A stretch of 64,000 nucleotides of DNA from Phlebiopsis flavidoalba (GCA_035772785.1 JAOCPU010000084.1:1-64000), one strand, 5' to 3'. Positions 23,400 through 35,630 are shown, counted from the stretch's first letter. Translations and numbers: made by a program. Notes: generated by a model not told the origin, from the sequence alone.

Positions 23400-25145
23400 G
23401 GGATCCAGGGTAAATTTGGCGACTGTCAATCTCTCAGGTGTCTTTGGGGTGCTCTTGTGCACATGAAAGAGAGCGCCGCGGAAGAGAGAGGTCTGCGGGG
23501 GAGGGAGACAGGATAGGCGATGACGTACCTGGAGTTCCAAGCTCACAGCTTATATTGTTCTCCGAAAAGGCCAGATTGTGTGCTAAACACACTTCTCTGG
23601 CCTTCACGATTGCTCTTGTAGCATTTGATTCAGTCCGTTTTTTGCTTGTGCGAATGGGTGGGTGGAGGTCTCGGTGCGTGCGCCGCGCCATGACACGGTG
23701 ACAAGTTGACGACAGTCATAGTGGAAAAAGAAGACAAGTCCATCAGGGACTTCCTATGGAGGCTCCTGTGCAAAGAAAAGAAGAGGTCACCCAAACCACC
23801 GTTCTCGCAAACGGCAGCTGGACATGGTGGAGGCAACCTGAGTTGACGGCGGGCGCTTTTGCCTCAAACTCACACACGCGGAGGGCCAGACTCTTGAGAC
23901 TGCCCAGAAGGTTGATTCGTCTGGATCATAACCATCCTGTTTAGGCATAGGCTCAGAGTTGCTTGAGTCTGGGACCAATGGAGTCAATAGTGCGTGTTTT
24001 TCACACACTAGGGGACTCAGAAAGGCGCGGCCACTGCTTGCAAGCGATCTCCGAGGTCACTGGAGTAAAGTCGGCGCCTAGACTTGTAAGTTCTCATGCT
24101 TTCACTCATATTGTATCTGGCTTACCTCCTCTATATGGCTGAAAGATAAAAAAATGAGGCTGTTGAGGTAGGCCAGCAATGTAATAATTTTGTTCAAAAA
24201 CCTTTTGCCATATTCAATTAGAAGATGCAGTATGATAACAGTAGCTGATTGAGTAGGTACTAGAATGTTAGACCTACTAGTATTATATATCTCTATATTT
24301 CAACTTTCCAGCCAAATCTCATATAGAATCTAGAACTTTTTGATATATATAAATAAATTACCTGACAAGTAGTGGAAATTGAGTAAATTAGTAGTACATT
24401 CTGGAGTACGTTTCAGTGGAATGGTCATTATCGTAGTATATGAAATGTAGAAACTTGAGTCCCTGACATCTTGTAATTAGTATTCAAGAGTTTAGTTAAA
24501 GGACTTGTGACTGGCCAAAGAGGCCAGAACCAAGACTTGGGCTTAACTGAACTGCCCAGGACTGCTTGTCAGTCTTAGTTTTTGAACCAGTGGAGTCTGC
24601 GCCAAGTTCCAGGTTTAAAATAGCAAACTACCAATATTTAAGCATCAAACTAACCACAACTCAACAAGCTTACAATAGAATAACAAATGTTCAGTATTGA
24701 AGTATAATACAACTAGGGAATGAATGAGCTAATAATGAGGAAAATTAACAAAAGCTCTGCTGTCTAACCATAGAATAACAATGAAATAACATGGAAATAA
24801 CAAAATAACAAAATTCAATTCACTGAACTGCAAAAAAATGAAAACGTAATAGGTCAATAATAGAATAGCAAAATAACACTACTTGAACTACAGAATAACA
24901 AGAATGAAGAGCCTGCTAACAAAATGACAAAATTACAGCAGAGTAATTGCCACGATAGCATAACCAAGATTTAATGCCAATAATAAGATATAACAAAATA
25001 ACAGAGAAGTAATTTATCTTCAACATCCATTTAAGTCAATTAACAAAATTCTCTTAAATAATCTTAATTAAAGACAGAGTGGTTTTGTGATGATAGGCTG
25101 TAAAGTAACAAAGAAGACATAGCATTCTAGTCAAGGGCCCTCGCT
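23400..25145. other. Intergenic; weak coding-like patches only
   Basis: Bases 23,430-24,010 are less AT-rich and have minus-strand open frames (for example around 23,434-23,691, with AIVKAREVCLAHNLAFSEN), but no family is recognisable and frames break repeatedly. From 24,640 onward the sequence is a run of AATAACA/AAAATAACA words. No gene is called. Confidence 0.4.
24640..25020 (+). repeat. AATAACA-rich low-complexity tract
   Basis: The words AATAACA, AAAATAACAAAAT and GAATAACAA recur throughout. It is a degenerate simple repeat without visible coding content. Confidence 0.6.
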
Positions 25146-25536
25146 TTACCTTTTCCCTTTCCTGCTCTCTTCTTCTCTCTTGCAAGCTGCTTCTGTGCAT
25201 TCTTGACTTGTGGTGCGAGGTAAGGGTGCTTTAGCCATAGAGTTTTGCTGGGAAAGCAGCATTGGTTTTTTCCATGCCAAGGTATTTTCTTGCACACCTC
25301 CTGACTTGCATATGTCCAGCGCTGTTGATGATTGTAAAAAATGTGCTTGAATTAAACTTGATGCCATGAAATAGGGCTTCAAAAACGTAGCACAGATAGT
25401 CTGGGTCCTATCACCTTTGGCTTTGGCACAAAGTTTGAAACTGCACACAACATCAACCACAGCCCAGGTCATCATGCGGCCAGAATGGCTTCTTCTTCTT
25501 ATTGGTAGTTTTTGGCAAGCATGGGAGAATGATTGG
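25146..25536 (-). other. Short open frame of unknown nature
   Basis: A 109-codon minus-strand frame (25,146-25,475) ends in a basic tail KREEESRKGKR. It shows no domain I recognise and has no clear neighbours; it may be chance or a transposon relic. Confidence 0.2.
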
Positions 25537-25809
25537 TAGTAAAGGACAGGGATAAACCTCTAGGTACCTTGGACCTGACCCCTACCTCTATCTCTGGAAA
25601 ACCTCTACCCCTGCTCGAAGGAATAGGGGCTTTTCAAGGCGTGTACAGAGAGGTAAGAGTATTACCTAAGGATTTGGAACTTTGTAATTCATCTAAAGCT
25701 CATGTATCCAAGTGTTGGGATTTTGGAATCCTGACGGCCCCTACCCCTACCCCCAAGTATCCCTATCTCTGACCTCTACGGGGGTTACCTTTACCCCTGT
25801 CCTTTACTA
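25537..25809. mobile_element. Small inverted-repeat element (273 bases)
   Basis: The left end TAGTAAAGGACAGGGATAAA and the right end, read in reverse complement as TAGTAAAGGACAGGGGTAAA, differ at one position. Inside, ACCCCTACCTCTATCTC and its inverted partner near 25,770 extend the pairing. GATTGG occurs just outside both ends, but the target duplication is not clear. It is a MITE-like DNA transposon without coding content. Confidence 0.7.
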
Positions 25810-26803
25810 ACTGATTGGAGATAGCTTTAGCATAGGCATAGAAATCTGCTTTGTGGAAATGGAAGTGGGGACGATGACTGGGATAGATGACAGCGAGGAT
25901 GATGATGATGACAAATGATGACAATAATGATAAAGGGAGAGGATTGCAACCGTAAAGAAGAGGATGGTTTTTTTGAAGATGGCGTTACAGGATTGTGATT
26001 TGCAATATACGCGGTCCAGAGCATAGATTGCGGAAAAGTCCAACAACGGCATCAGCGTATGATCTTTCACCTATGCGAGATTGAGAGTCCGTATTTATTG
26101 AGCCTGATGTGTGGGAGAACTGAAGAGGTGGTAGAGCCCCCGTGTTAACTTTGAGATGTGGGCTGAAAAGCGGCCTAAGAGGCAAAGCTGAGCAGATAGT
26201 TCCAAGTCCAAATTGAGACGCACTCAGTAGCTAAAGGCTGATGTGTTGCATGACTTGAGAGTTTCAAAGCTAGGGATGGAGAAGAAGAGGATGCAAGAGA
26301 ATCCAAAAATAAAGGTGCAAGACTGGCAAAGCTAGGTGCGACAAGATGATGATACATGCATGAAAACGACGTTGGGAGTTATGACCATCATGGGGCTCTG
26401 CAGCCTTCTGAGAATGCTGGAGAGAAGAGCGGCTTGTCGTTGTTTTTGAACACCCTTTCCCTTTCCGTTCTCTAGCGAGGTTGTTTTGGAAGTGCTCTAG
26501 TTCTTGATGCTAGTGTCAAGAGCGAGAGCTTGGTTGAGACCAGAAGGCTGGTACCACACCAGAAGTGGCAAGGTAGATCCGCTCTTCTGAGCTGATTTTG
26601 AAAGAAGTCCCGGTCTTGATATAATGCCAGCCGCGATAGAGTTTTATTATAGCAAAGCACATACAGTGGTGCCTTGCGCCATCTGCGTCAAGTAAGCTAA
26701 GGTCTTCCCGAAAAGGTGTATTTCAGTGACAGCAATGGCCAGGTAGGAGCTTCAGGTTTGTTACCAACTTCAGTAGTATATAATGTCTCGTTCTATCAAG
26801 TCG
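25810..26803. other. No gene recognised; GAT-rich microsatellite
   Basis: Between 25,865 and 25,940 there is a GATGATGAT-type run. Minus-strand frames here are Ser/Leu-rich translations of simple sequence and resemble no protein family. Confidence 0.4.
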
Positions 26804-27527
26804 TCAGAGAAAGTCAGCAGATAGAATGATATAACGACGCACTGAAGTCCAAGTAGTGATAATAACTCTCTGCTCTTCAATTACCTTTAACTTAGCTGCA
26901 GCCACTTTCTTAGCTCTAGGTTTGATGAGACATTTCCCTTCCTCAGCTTGAGCCTGCTGCCATTTCAGTGAAGACAGGTGCAGGCGGCATTTTGCGTTAC
27001 GTAACAAGGGATTGCCATGAGGGATTGTTAGGAGCCAGTACCGTGGTCGCTTGAGCAGGTGGAGATAAGTTCGGTGCCTGAGTGGACTGTACAGATAAGG
27101 TTGCAACAGTAGGTAGAGCCAGAACGTGAGACAAAACTATGCTAGGGTTGGTCAAAACGGAGGTAGTTGTAGCCAATGGATTGCTTGCTGGACGTGGAAA
27201 GTGTGGAAAGGTGGATGGATTAGCGAGTGAATTATTTGGAAGTGGCGGCTGGAGAATATTGAGAGACAGAGAATGCACAACAGACTTAGCGGCTTCTTGG
27301 GCAATGGATGCATTCAAGGCTCCGCTGGAGGGCAAGTGGAGAATGGGACAGCTACCATTTTCTAAACAGATTTGAAGACACTGAAATCTTGAACAGAGTT
27401 TATTTGCTTGTTGGTTGCATGCTGCATCAGAGCATTTGGTCCCTTTAGTTGTTCGAGGCTTGGTCATGGCCGCAGCGGTTAGGCATGGGTCCAGATCCAA
27501 CCGCAAATTCTTAAAATTGGAGACCAT
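26804..27527 (-). pseudogene. Decayed ORF with Cys-rich N-terminal motif
   Basis: The minus strand starts MVSNFKNLRLDLDPCLTAAA and soon shows CSDAACNQQANKLCSRFQC with further LQICLENGSCPIL, a spacing of cysteines that suggests a small zinc-binding module. A Pro/Ser/Ala-rich segment follows. After a frame change near 27,020 a charged helical segment appears (KCLIKPRAKKVAAAKLKVIE, then TTWTSV). From memory, similar Cys-plus-helix ORFs recur as multicopy hypothetical proteins in Agaricomycetes, but no function is known to me. It may be host-derived or transposon cargo. Confidence 0.4.
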
Positions 27528-28321
27528 GGAGACTTAATCCAACGGAAGAACTTTTTGGGGTTTCTATTACACTGTTACATGTATTATTAGAGTGTAGCTG
27601 ACAATGTAGTAAAAACATGAGTATATACAAGTAAAAACTGGCGGCCTTTTGTTTTTTTTGCTGTCTACGACCTTTGCAGACTGTAAGAACAAGAGTTTTG
27701 TGACAGATATTACAAGTATGTTGCAACCAAATCACATCCAGAAGTGGGCATGTAGAGCGAGCGACAGGAACTAACAAAACAGCAGTGTAATTGCTTCCCA
27801 AACAAGGAGTTGCATGCGTGGCAGTAAATAAAAGTGACGCGCAGACAAGACAGGCAGTGATGCAAACCCACGGGTTAGTGACGTGGACATGTGGACAATC
27901 CATGACATTATGTCACGCAATTGCCACTTGGTTTGTCATGCGGGGGGCAGATAGAGGGCGGTGTGTGAGGCAGACAGGGGCAGAGCGAGGGGCGGACAGG
28001 GGGTGGAGGGGCGGAGTCTGCAGCGGAGCTGGACAGAGGCGTGGATGCCCCAATTTAGGTATTTTCTCGGGCAGGCACAGAATCCCTAGATCTATAATCA
28101 GGTTGAAATACCATCAAAGCGCCACAAGGCTGATGGCTAGCGTGCCTTAGTGCTTATTTTTCGAAAATCTCAACACACTTGGTATTTTGATTATAGCTCA
28201 CTCATTCCTTCACCAAATTATATCATTCTAGTATGTTTTTGATGTCCCAATGCTGCTCTATAACTTTGGTTTTGACATTCCAAAAGGGTAATAATTAGTC
28301 ATACCTCTCCCCAGCAAGGAT
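27528..28321. other. No gene recognised; G-rich patch
   Basis: Around 27,940-28,040 the plus strand is rich in GGGGCGGA/GGGCAGA words (a local simple repeat). No coding motif or RNA gene is visible. The stretch ends at the gypsy LTR. Confidence 0.4.
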
Positions 28322-28921
28322 TGTCGCGGAGGCAATGGCTCGATGCGTACATGGGCAGAGTACAAAGACAAAATGTAAAACTAAAGGAAACTCAATCTAA
28401 CAATAAAGTGCAATAATAAATTTGATAAGATCTGTTTTGTATATTTTAATGGACCTATGGAATTATTGACACTATTCTGTTAGAGATATTGGAAATATAT
28501 TTGACTGCTTATTTGAGGACAAATGCAATGATATATGGAGTTAGCGGCACGCGGGTCGAGCTAAGTCCAATGACCAAGTCAATATTCGTGTATGTATGTA
28601 CAGGCATTGGAGGCTTACCTAAGTCCAATGACCAAGAGGTCGAGATGAGGACTTAGGCAGCGGTAGACTACGCTTATATACTTGTTCACCGGAGCGATTA
28701 CTAAGTCCATGGAAACAGATAGAAAGTGACGGAAGGTCTGAGTCATGCCTGAGTCAGCGACTGAGTAAGCATGTCAGTGTGTACGACTAAGCGGGGCTGG
28801 ACTCCGAGGAGTCATCTATTGTGACTAAGTGCTGTGCCTTTGGACCGAAGGGGCCGCTCCGGGTCGTTCAGGGCGTTACACTAAGACGAAAAATTGGTGG
28901 GCGTCTGCGCACGCTGCGACA
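28322..28921 (-). repeat. Gypsy 3' LTR (600 bases)
   Basis: It has inverted terminal hexamers TGTCGC...GCGACA and is preceded on the minus strand by the purine tract GCGGGGGGGTAA (28,922-28,932), which fixes it as the 3' LTR. It matches 35,131-35,630 but contains an AT-rich segment of about 150 bases (28,395-28,545) where the other LTR has about 50 GC-rich bases. The 18-mer CTAAGTCCAATGACCAAG occurs twice. Confidence 0.9.
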
Positions 28922-28939
28922 TTACCCCCCCGCTAGAGT

Positions 28940-30500
28940 CCAGCGTCCGCGATGGACCAGTGCAGAAAAGGCGCCCCTCCTCCCAGCCATAGGTAGGGGG
29001 CGGAGCGACGGTGATGTTGACCAGGGGCTGCCAGGGCAGCGATGCAAAGATAGAGGCGCTGATCTTCTTTACCGCGTTCGGGTGTTTGCGGTGGAAGTCA
29101 GCGATGAGATCTTGGGCGTTGGCGACATTGGCAGCGGGTTCCCAGGAGTTGTCACCGGAGCCGTAGCCCTTCCATTTCACGAGGTACTGGAGTTGGCGAC
29201 GGTATAGGCGGCTGTCAAGGATTTCATCAACTTCGTACTCCTCCTCGCCGTCAACGTCGACGGGTGCAGGCGGTGGCGGCAGTTCGCCGTTGACCTCGTT
29301 ACCACCCCAAGGGGCTAGGCGGTCGACGTGGAACACGTTGTGGATCTTGAGCGCTGCGGGTAGCTGAAGGCGGTAGTCGCGGTCGCCGAGCTTCTCGATG
29401 ACAGTGTATGGCCCCAGCTGTTTGGGCCCGAGCTTCCTGCTCGCTTGGTGGATGTGCACCTTCTCCGCGTCAAGCCAGACTTGATCGCCTACGTGGAACT
29501 CTCGGGGTGGTTTCCCATCACCGGCCATTGCTTCCTTGCTGCGGCGGCGGAGAGCGGCTTCTGCATCCTTTCGCGCTTCTCGGAGCTGTTCCACGCGCTT
29601 GTCTACCTCGGGCATGTTGCTTCGCCCGCCGACCGGTATGGTGAAGTCCGGCTGATAGCCGTACAGGATTTCGAAGGGCGAGTGCTGAAGTGCGGACTGA
29701 ACACGGCTGTTGATCGCGAACTCGGCTACCGGGAGCAGTTTGGCCCAATCGTCTTGGCGTTGATTGCAAACATGCGTAGGTACTGCTCAACTTCTTTGTT
29801 CATTCGCTCCGTCTGTCCGTTAGCCTGGGGGTGGTAGGCAGTCGTGAGCTGACTGTTGATTCCCAGCTTCTTGTACAGCGCCTTGATGTAACGAGAGGCG
29901 AATTGGGGCCCGCGGTCAGTGACCATGCCGCGTGGGAGCCCATGGAGCTTGAACACGTCACGGATGTGGAGGTCGGCGATGCCGTCAGCGTCTACCGTAT
30001 CGTTGGTGAGACAGAAGTGAGCCATCTTTCCGTACAGATCGATGTACGTCGAGATGGCATTGTATGTCTTCCCGTCGATACCCTTGCTCGGGGGGGGGGG
30101 AGACCGGTGACGAGGTCGTTTCCTACAATCTGCCAGGGTCCCTCGGGTACCGCAATGGGCATGGTGGCCGGTTTTGGGATGTGACGCTGGTTTGAAGCGC
30201 TGACACTGTTCGCATCCGCGGACGTACTTGTTGACAAAGTCCCGCATCAGCGGCCACCAGTAGTGGCGCTCAACAAGCTCGAGGGTGAGGTTACGCCCGG
30301 GGTGGCCGGTCGTGACCGAGTCGTGGCACTGCCGCAGGATCTCCTGGCGGATCTCGAGGTTGTTGGGAACGTAGAGCTTGCCTCGGTAGTACACCAGTCC
30401 GTCTTCCTCTTCCCATTCAGCGGCACCGTTGGCCAATCTCCGTGGGCCAGTCCGGCGCATGGCTTCTAGTGCGGAGACCACTTCAGCTTCCTTGCTGACG
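28940..30500 (-). pseudogene. Gypsy integrase and C-terminal chromodomain
   Basis: The minus strand shows the HHCC zinc finger (H in CHDSVTTGHPGRN, then CEQCQRF, about 30,180-30,330), the catalytic core with AISTYIDLYGKMAHF, GMVTDRGPQF and HPQANGQTERMN (29,800-30,060), the GPY-like element GPKQLGPYTVIEKLG (about 29,400), and a chromodomain EVDEILDSRLYRRQLQYLVK then WKGYGSGDNSWEP (29,120-29,260). Integrase inserts the cDNA; the chromodomain is thought to direct it to heterochromatin. The frame changes near 30,090 (a run of G) and near 29,700. Confidence 0.9.
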
Positions 30501-32234
30501 CAAGCGCGAATTCTGTCCTCGAGTGAGTTGGGGACCGGCGATGACGGTAGTAGCCGCGGCGACATGAGCTCCGGGCGGCGATAGGACGGTAGCGCTGGAG
30601 ATGCTATGGATCTGGCGCGGCACGAGTACGACTTGCTGGCGGTTGTCTTCGGCATCGGAAACCTCGACCGAGGCACTGCGAGTGAGGGCGTCTGACTTGC
30701 CCATGGTCTTCCCGGGGTGATGCACGATTTGGAAATTGAATCGTGAGAGCCATAGTGACCATCGGGCTTGTCGGCGTGTGAGATCGCGGGCCTGTGTCCA
30801 GTACTCGAGGTTTTTGTGGTCGGAGACAACTGTGAACTCCGGTAGCCCTTCAAGGTAGTGGCGCCAATCTTCCAGCGCTCGTACTATCGCCATGAGCTCC
30901 TTGTCATAGATCTCGTAGTTTCGTTCGGGTGCGTTCATGGTTTCAGACCGGAATGCGACAGGGTGCCAGAGTCCATCGTCTCCCTTCTGTGACAGTACTC
31001 CTCCAGTTGCGAAGTTGGATGCATCGACTTCCAGCTCGGTGGGGGGGCGCGTGGGGGGTCGTAGAGCGCCAGTACTGGGGCAGAGGTGAATGCTTTCTTC
31101 AGGGTCGAGAAGGCGCTTTCTTCGACATCGGTCCATCGCCACGCAACATCCTTTTTGGTGAGATCATTCAGTGGTCGTGCGAGCCGTGAGAAGTCTCTGA
31201 TGAAGCGGCGATAGAAGTTCCCAAAGCCGAGGAAGCCTCGGACGTCTCGGAGATTGCGTGGTGTTGGCCAGTTAGCGACGGCGGCTACTTTGGCGGGGTC
31301 CATGCTGACTTCCCCGGGCTTGATGATCATGCCGAGGTACTCAATGCGGTCTTTGTCAAATTCGCACTTCTCAGGTTTGAGGAACAGGTCGTACTCCTCT
31401 AGCCTTCGCAGGACCTCGTGGGTGGTCTGTCTGTGAACTTCGGCGTCGCTGCTGTAGATCAAGATGTCGTCCATGTACACCGCCACCTTGCCTTCTGCGA
31501 TCAGGTCGGCGAAGATGGTGTTCATCAGCGTCTGGAATGTGGCCGGGGAGTTGGTGAGGCCGAAGAACATGACGCGAGGCTCGAACGCTCCTCGATTCGT
31601 GATGAACGCCGCCTTCCACTGGTCTGACTCTTTGATGCGGATGTTGTTGTATCCCCACCGGACATCGAACTTGGTGAAGATCTTGGCTTTCGACAGGCGG
31701 TTGATGATGTCAGACGCTAAGGGTAGTGGGTAACGGTTCTTGATCGTGATCGCGTTCAGCTTCCGATAGTCCTGGACCAGGCGTAGGCTCCCTTCCTTCT
31801 TTTTGACGAAGAAGACGGGCGAGACCATCGGAGACTTGGAGGGGACGATGTATCCTTTCGCGAGTGCGTCGTCGAGAAAGCGTCCTAACTCTCATCATCC
31901 TCCGGCTGAGACATTGGGAAGACTTTGGCATGTAGGGACTCTGGGGGCGCCGTCCTTTGAGATCAATGGTGTGATCCCATGGCTTGTGTTCGGGTAGCCG
32001 GTGAGACTCGGTTTCCGAGAAGACTCGTGCATGGCATCGGTACTCGGCAGGCACCATCTCCTCAAAGCTTTTGACTTCTCGCTGGCTGATGACTTCTTCA
32101 GCGATCTTCTGGGAGTACGTGTAACTGGCGCACATCCAGAGCTCGTCTCCGTTCTCCATGAGTCCGGCACGGGCCCAAGCGCGTCGTGTCTTTCGATTGG
32201 CTTCGACTTTCTGAGGTCGTTGGGCTGCTTCCAC
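30483..32234 (-). pseudogene. Gypsy reverse transcriptase and RNase H
   Basis: RT motifs on the minus strand include FFVKKKEGSLRLVQDYRKLN, TKFDVRWGYNNIRI, FGLTNSPATFQ and the catalytic VYMDDILIYS (about 31,480). RNase H follows with ELEVDASNFATGGVL, YEIYDKELMAIVRALEDW and VVSDHKNLEYW (30,830-31,030). The RT to RNase H frame change falls at the G run near 31,045. Upstream, VPAEYRCHARVFSETES is the usual pre-RT linker. Confidence 0.92.
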
Positions 32235-32326
32235 GCTGAGTGCTCCCTCAGACCAGTCGATCGAGGGGTTGGCATCTCGAAGCCAGGGAAGTCCGAGGAT
32301 GACGTCTTCGGGTCCGATGTCCGTGA

Positions 32327-32965
32327 TCAGGAAGTCCCATTCTTTGTCGTGCTGGCCGATCTCCAGGCGTACTCGGGCGAAGTGTGTGATGACGCCGGAC
32401 TGGTTGTCTGTCCCATCAATGTTGTGGATTGGAAGCGACTGTGCCGGAGACGTTGTGTGGGAAGCCGAGCCTTGTCGGCGTAGCGCTTGTTGATGAACAG
32501 TCCAGTGGCTCCACTATCCAACATCGCGCGTACACGGTCGCCGTTGATGCGGCTCTGGACTCGGAAGTGGTGATCGCCTGGGTGGACTTCGCTAATGCGG
32601 CATGCGGAGATTGAATCGTACATGGTTGGTAACGGCGGAGTTGAATCCGCAATGGGTACAGTGGGAGTTGAATCCCGTGATACAGGTGAAACAGAAGGCG
32701 ACGGCGCCGTGCTACGAGTCGAGTCCTTTGGAGACGGATCCAGTACAAAACGAACTTGCTTAGGTGTCGGTTTACATGGTACTGGGGCAACAGAAGGGGA
32801 ATCACTATCTAGTTGACGAGACGGGAGCGATACAGGTACACTACGAGGCAGAGACGAGTCAGAGTCCGATACATCCGAATCAGGAGACGAGTCAACAGAG
32901 AGAAGGGAAAATCTATTGAAGCGGGGATATTTCTCCGGATGCTTCGCTGCGGCCTTAGCGAGCAT
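32327..32965 (-). pseudogene. Gypsy aspartic protease region
   Basis: RAMLDSGATGLFINKRYA (about 32,480-32,540) carries the D-S-G active site of retroviral-type proteases, followed by the usual Lys/Arg-rich segment. The N-terminal part is Ser/Pro/Asp-rich. It would process the polyprotein. Confidence 0.85.
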
Positions 32966-32967
32966 CC

Positions 32968-34781
32968 TTAGACAAAATCCCCGGAGATCTGCGTGATCAC
33001 GGTCTTGAGATCAGCGACCTGTTTGATGAGCGCCGCGATCGACTCTTCGCTGGCTGCCGAAGTAGTGGTTGCCCGAACCTGCTGCGCTCCTACCACTGCC
33101 TCGGGGCTGTCCGAGATAGCGGGACATGCACACGCTCTGGTTGTGTGCCCCTTTTTCTGACACCACTGACAGATGGCCTGGCGGATCGAGCAGGCAGCGG
33201 CGCTGTGTTCGGTGCTGGCCACACGCGTAGCACTTGCCTCGTATGGCCCTCCGCCAATCCTCGCGTGTACGGCCGTTGCCTGTGCTGGCGGCGCTGATGT
33301 CCATGGCATCGTCGTCTACGGGTGCCTGGAAAGGAGCCGCGTGGGAGGTGGTGGCGCGCGGGGCTGTGGTAGTTGTCGAGCGTCCGGCTTCACGAGCCTT
33401 CTCCGCCAGGCGCTCTCGGTGGCGCTTGTCAATGTCCGTGGCAACCTTGACGAGATCATCCAGCGTGTCCTGCTTCCGATCGGTCTCGGCGAGGCGGTCC
33501 TTGATGAACGTGGACAGGTGCTTGCGATACCGGATGAGCTTGTCGGCTTCGCTCAACGCCGTGCGTGACGCATGCTGGTAGAACAAGCTGGTGTAGTCAG
33601 GAACTGTCTTAGTTCCCTGCCACAGCTGTTCGAGTGCGGTGAGGGCGTCTCCAGCGGCGTCAACCGTTTCGAAGCGGATGCGGAATGCCTTGACAAAGTC
33701 CTCGTACGTTGCGTATATCGGGACGGGGTCTTTCCATTCCTTCGATAACGCTCGTGGCCCAATCGGCGGCTCCGTCTGTCAGGAACGAACAGGCCGTGAT
33801 GATCCAGAGCTTCTCCTTTCGCACCATCTGTCCTAGAACCTCGTTGTGCATGCCGCTTCCTTGGTCAGTCGCCCAGGACTTGTACGCGGCTAGAAAGCGC
33901 CGGGCATCGAGAGGCGTCTTTCCGTCGTAGGTGCTTGGGTTTCTGGATGTAGGACTTAGGGCGGATAACCGGGGCGGCGACATTAACCGTTGGAGGGTTC
34001 GCCACATACGTTGCCACAGTCTGGCTGAGGGTGGTGATTTGTTGCGTGAGAGCGGCGATCGCTTGCTGAATTTGTGCGGGATCCATCGTGGGCACGTGGA
34101 TGGGCGGCGGTGTTTGTACTGTTTGTTGTTGAGGCGACGGAACGCGGGCTTCAACAAGCGTCTCTGGAGCGGGGTTGTGTGCGTGGGGATGTCCTTCAGG
34201 AAAGAGTACTTCGCGTACTGGAACTTCCGGTTCTGGTTCGGGTAGGGTTTGAACAGGCGCTGCTGGCGTGCTTGGTTGCGGAGTGTTCGTGTGCGGGGAG
34301 TGCGGCCAACGCGTAGCGGGCCGGAGAGGTGCCGAGGAGCTTCCTTCGATCGCGAGGGGTGAGAGCTGCGGGGTGTTGTTGTAGCTTCGAAGCGCGGTAA
34401 GAAGCTGTGCGAATTCGGGGGCGGTGTCAGGGGATGTTGATCGGGGGTGCTGTCTGTGTCTGATGGGTTGTGCAACTCCTTCGAGTTCGTCGTTGAGTGG
34501 ACTTCGTTGTATCGATGGGGGCAGGGTTGCTGTTCACAGGCGTCGTACTCGGCTCCGTTGTCGTGGACGTCCTCCTGATCTTCGGCGTCAAAGAAGTGAG
34601 GAAGGAGTCGACAGTCGTTGGGAGATGGAGCCCGGAAGGTACCGGATCGTACGGAAGGGGAATCGGCGGGAAGTTCTCCGGACTCAATGGTGACGGCTCC
34701 CTGACGGAGAGGATGTACGGGATCGGAATGGTGGGGGACGTCGTTGCCTTTCTCAGGCACGTGGACACGGGGGCTGCGCAC
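32968..34781 (-). pseudogene. Gypsy gag with CCHC zinc knuckle
   Basis: Pro/Ser/Thr-rich N-terminal text is followed by the conserved capsid core (PSTYDGKTPLDARRFLAAYK near 33,900, then LWIITACSFLTDGAADWA) and, after frame changes, the zinc knuckle CQWCQKKGHTTRAC (about 33,140-33,180). Gag forms the particle and binds RNA. At least three frame changes are needed to read it as one protein. Confidence 0.8.
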
Positions 34782-35130
34782 AAGACTGTCTAGCTCAGGC
34801 TCCTCGCCCTGTTGCTTGTCTCGTCGTCAAAGGGACACGGGCCCAATGACTTACAACGCTGAGTGGGGTCACCCGCTTCTCACAGCCTCCACCGATCAAA
34901 GACCGGTCCAGATGTTCACAAGCCGATCAAGAAGCTCCGGGTTAGGGAGTTCAAGGTACAGCCGGCTAGATGAAGCTAGCCTCCTAGGGTTGTGCCTAGG
35001 CGTTACTGACTGGGTGACTGCGCGCGTAGATCGCCAAAGGCTCCTCAGGCGTTGTGTGCTAGCACTATGTACGACGGGGCCTGCGTGCTAATGAGCAGGC
35101 GGCGGGGTGTGTTGGGAGATCTCGACCTAG

Positions 35131-35630
35131 TGTCGCGGAGGCAATGGCTCGACGCGTACACGGCAAGAGTACAAAGACGGAAACGTCAAAAAACTAAAGG
35201 AACTCGATGTCGGCAGGCAGCGAGGGCCGTGCGCGACAGAAATCTCAGTCGGGAGTTAGCGGCACGCGGGTCAAGCTAAGTCCAATGACCAAGATTAGAA
35301 TTGTGTGTGTATGTACAAACATTGGAGCTTACCTAAGTCCAATGACCAAGAGGTCGAGATGAGGGCTTAGGCAGCGGTAGACTACGCTTAAATACTAGTT
35401 CGCCAGATCGATTACTAAGTCCATAGAAAAAGATAGAAACTAATGGAATGTCTGAGTCATGCCTGAGTCAGCGACTGAGTAAGCATGTCAGTGTGTACGA
35501 CTAAGCGGGGCGGGGGCGGGGACTCCGAGGAGTCATCTATTGTGACTAAGTGCTGTGCCTTTGGACCGAAGGGGCCGCTCCGGGTCGTTCAGGGCGTTAC
35601 ACTAAGACAAAAAATTGGTGAGCGTCTGCG
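35131..35630 (-). repeat. Gypsy 5' LTR
   Basis: It starts on the plus strand with TGTCGCGGAGGCAATGGCTC exactly like the 3' LTR, repeats the 18-mer CTAAGTCCAATGACCAAG twice, and matches up to GCGTCTGCG at 35,630. The last 10-15 bases of the 3' LTR (ACGCTGCGACA) have no counterpart here, so the outer end is lost or altered. Confidence 0.85.

Larger units (their letters stand above)
28322..35630 (-). mobile_element. Ty3/gypsy chromodomain retrotransposon (chromovirus)
   Basis: On the minus strand the order is 5' LTR, gag with zinc knuckle, protease, reverse transcriptase, RNase H, integrase, chromodomain, purine tract, 3' LTR. Integrase after RNase H defines Ty3/gypsy, and the terminal chromodomain marks a chromovirus. 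All domains are recognisable but lie in several frames; many of the breaks fall at G/C homopolymers (for example 30,088-30,099 and 31,040-31,050), so some may be sequencing errors. No clear target duplication is seen, because the outer end of the 5' LTR diverges. Confidence 0.93.

Noticed and set aside
28821..29207. Plus-strand open frame over the gypsy 3' end
   Set aside because: Antisense to the chromodomain, which is clearly coded on the minus strand.
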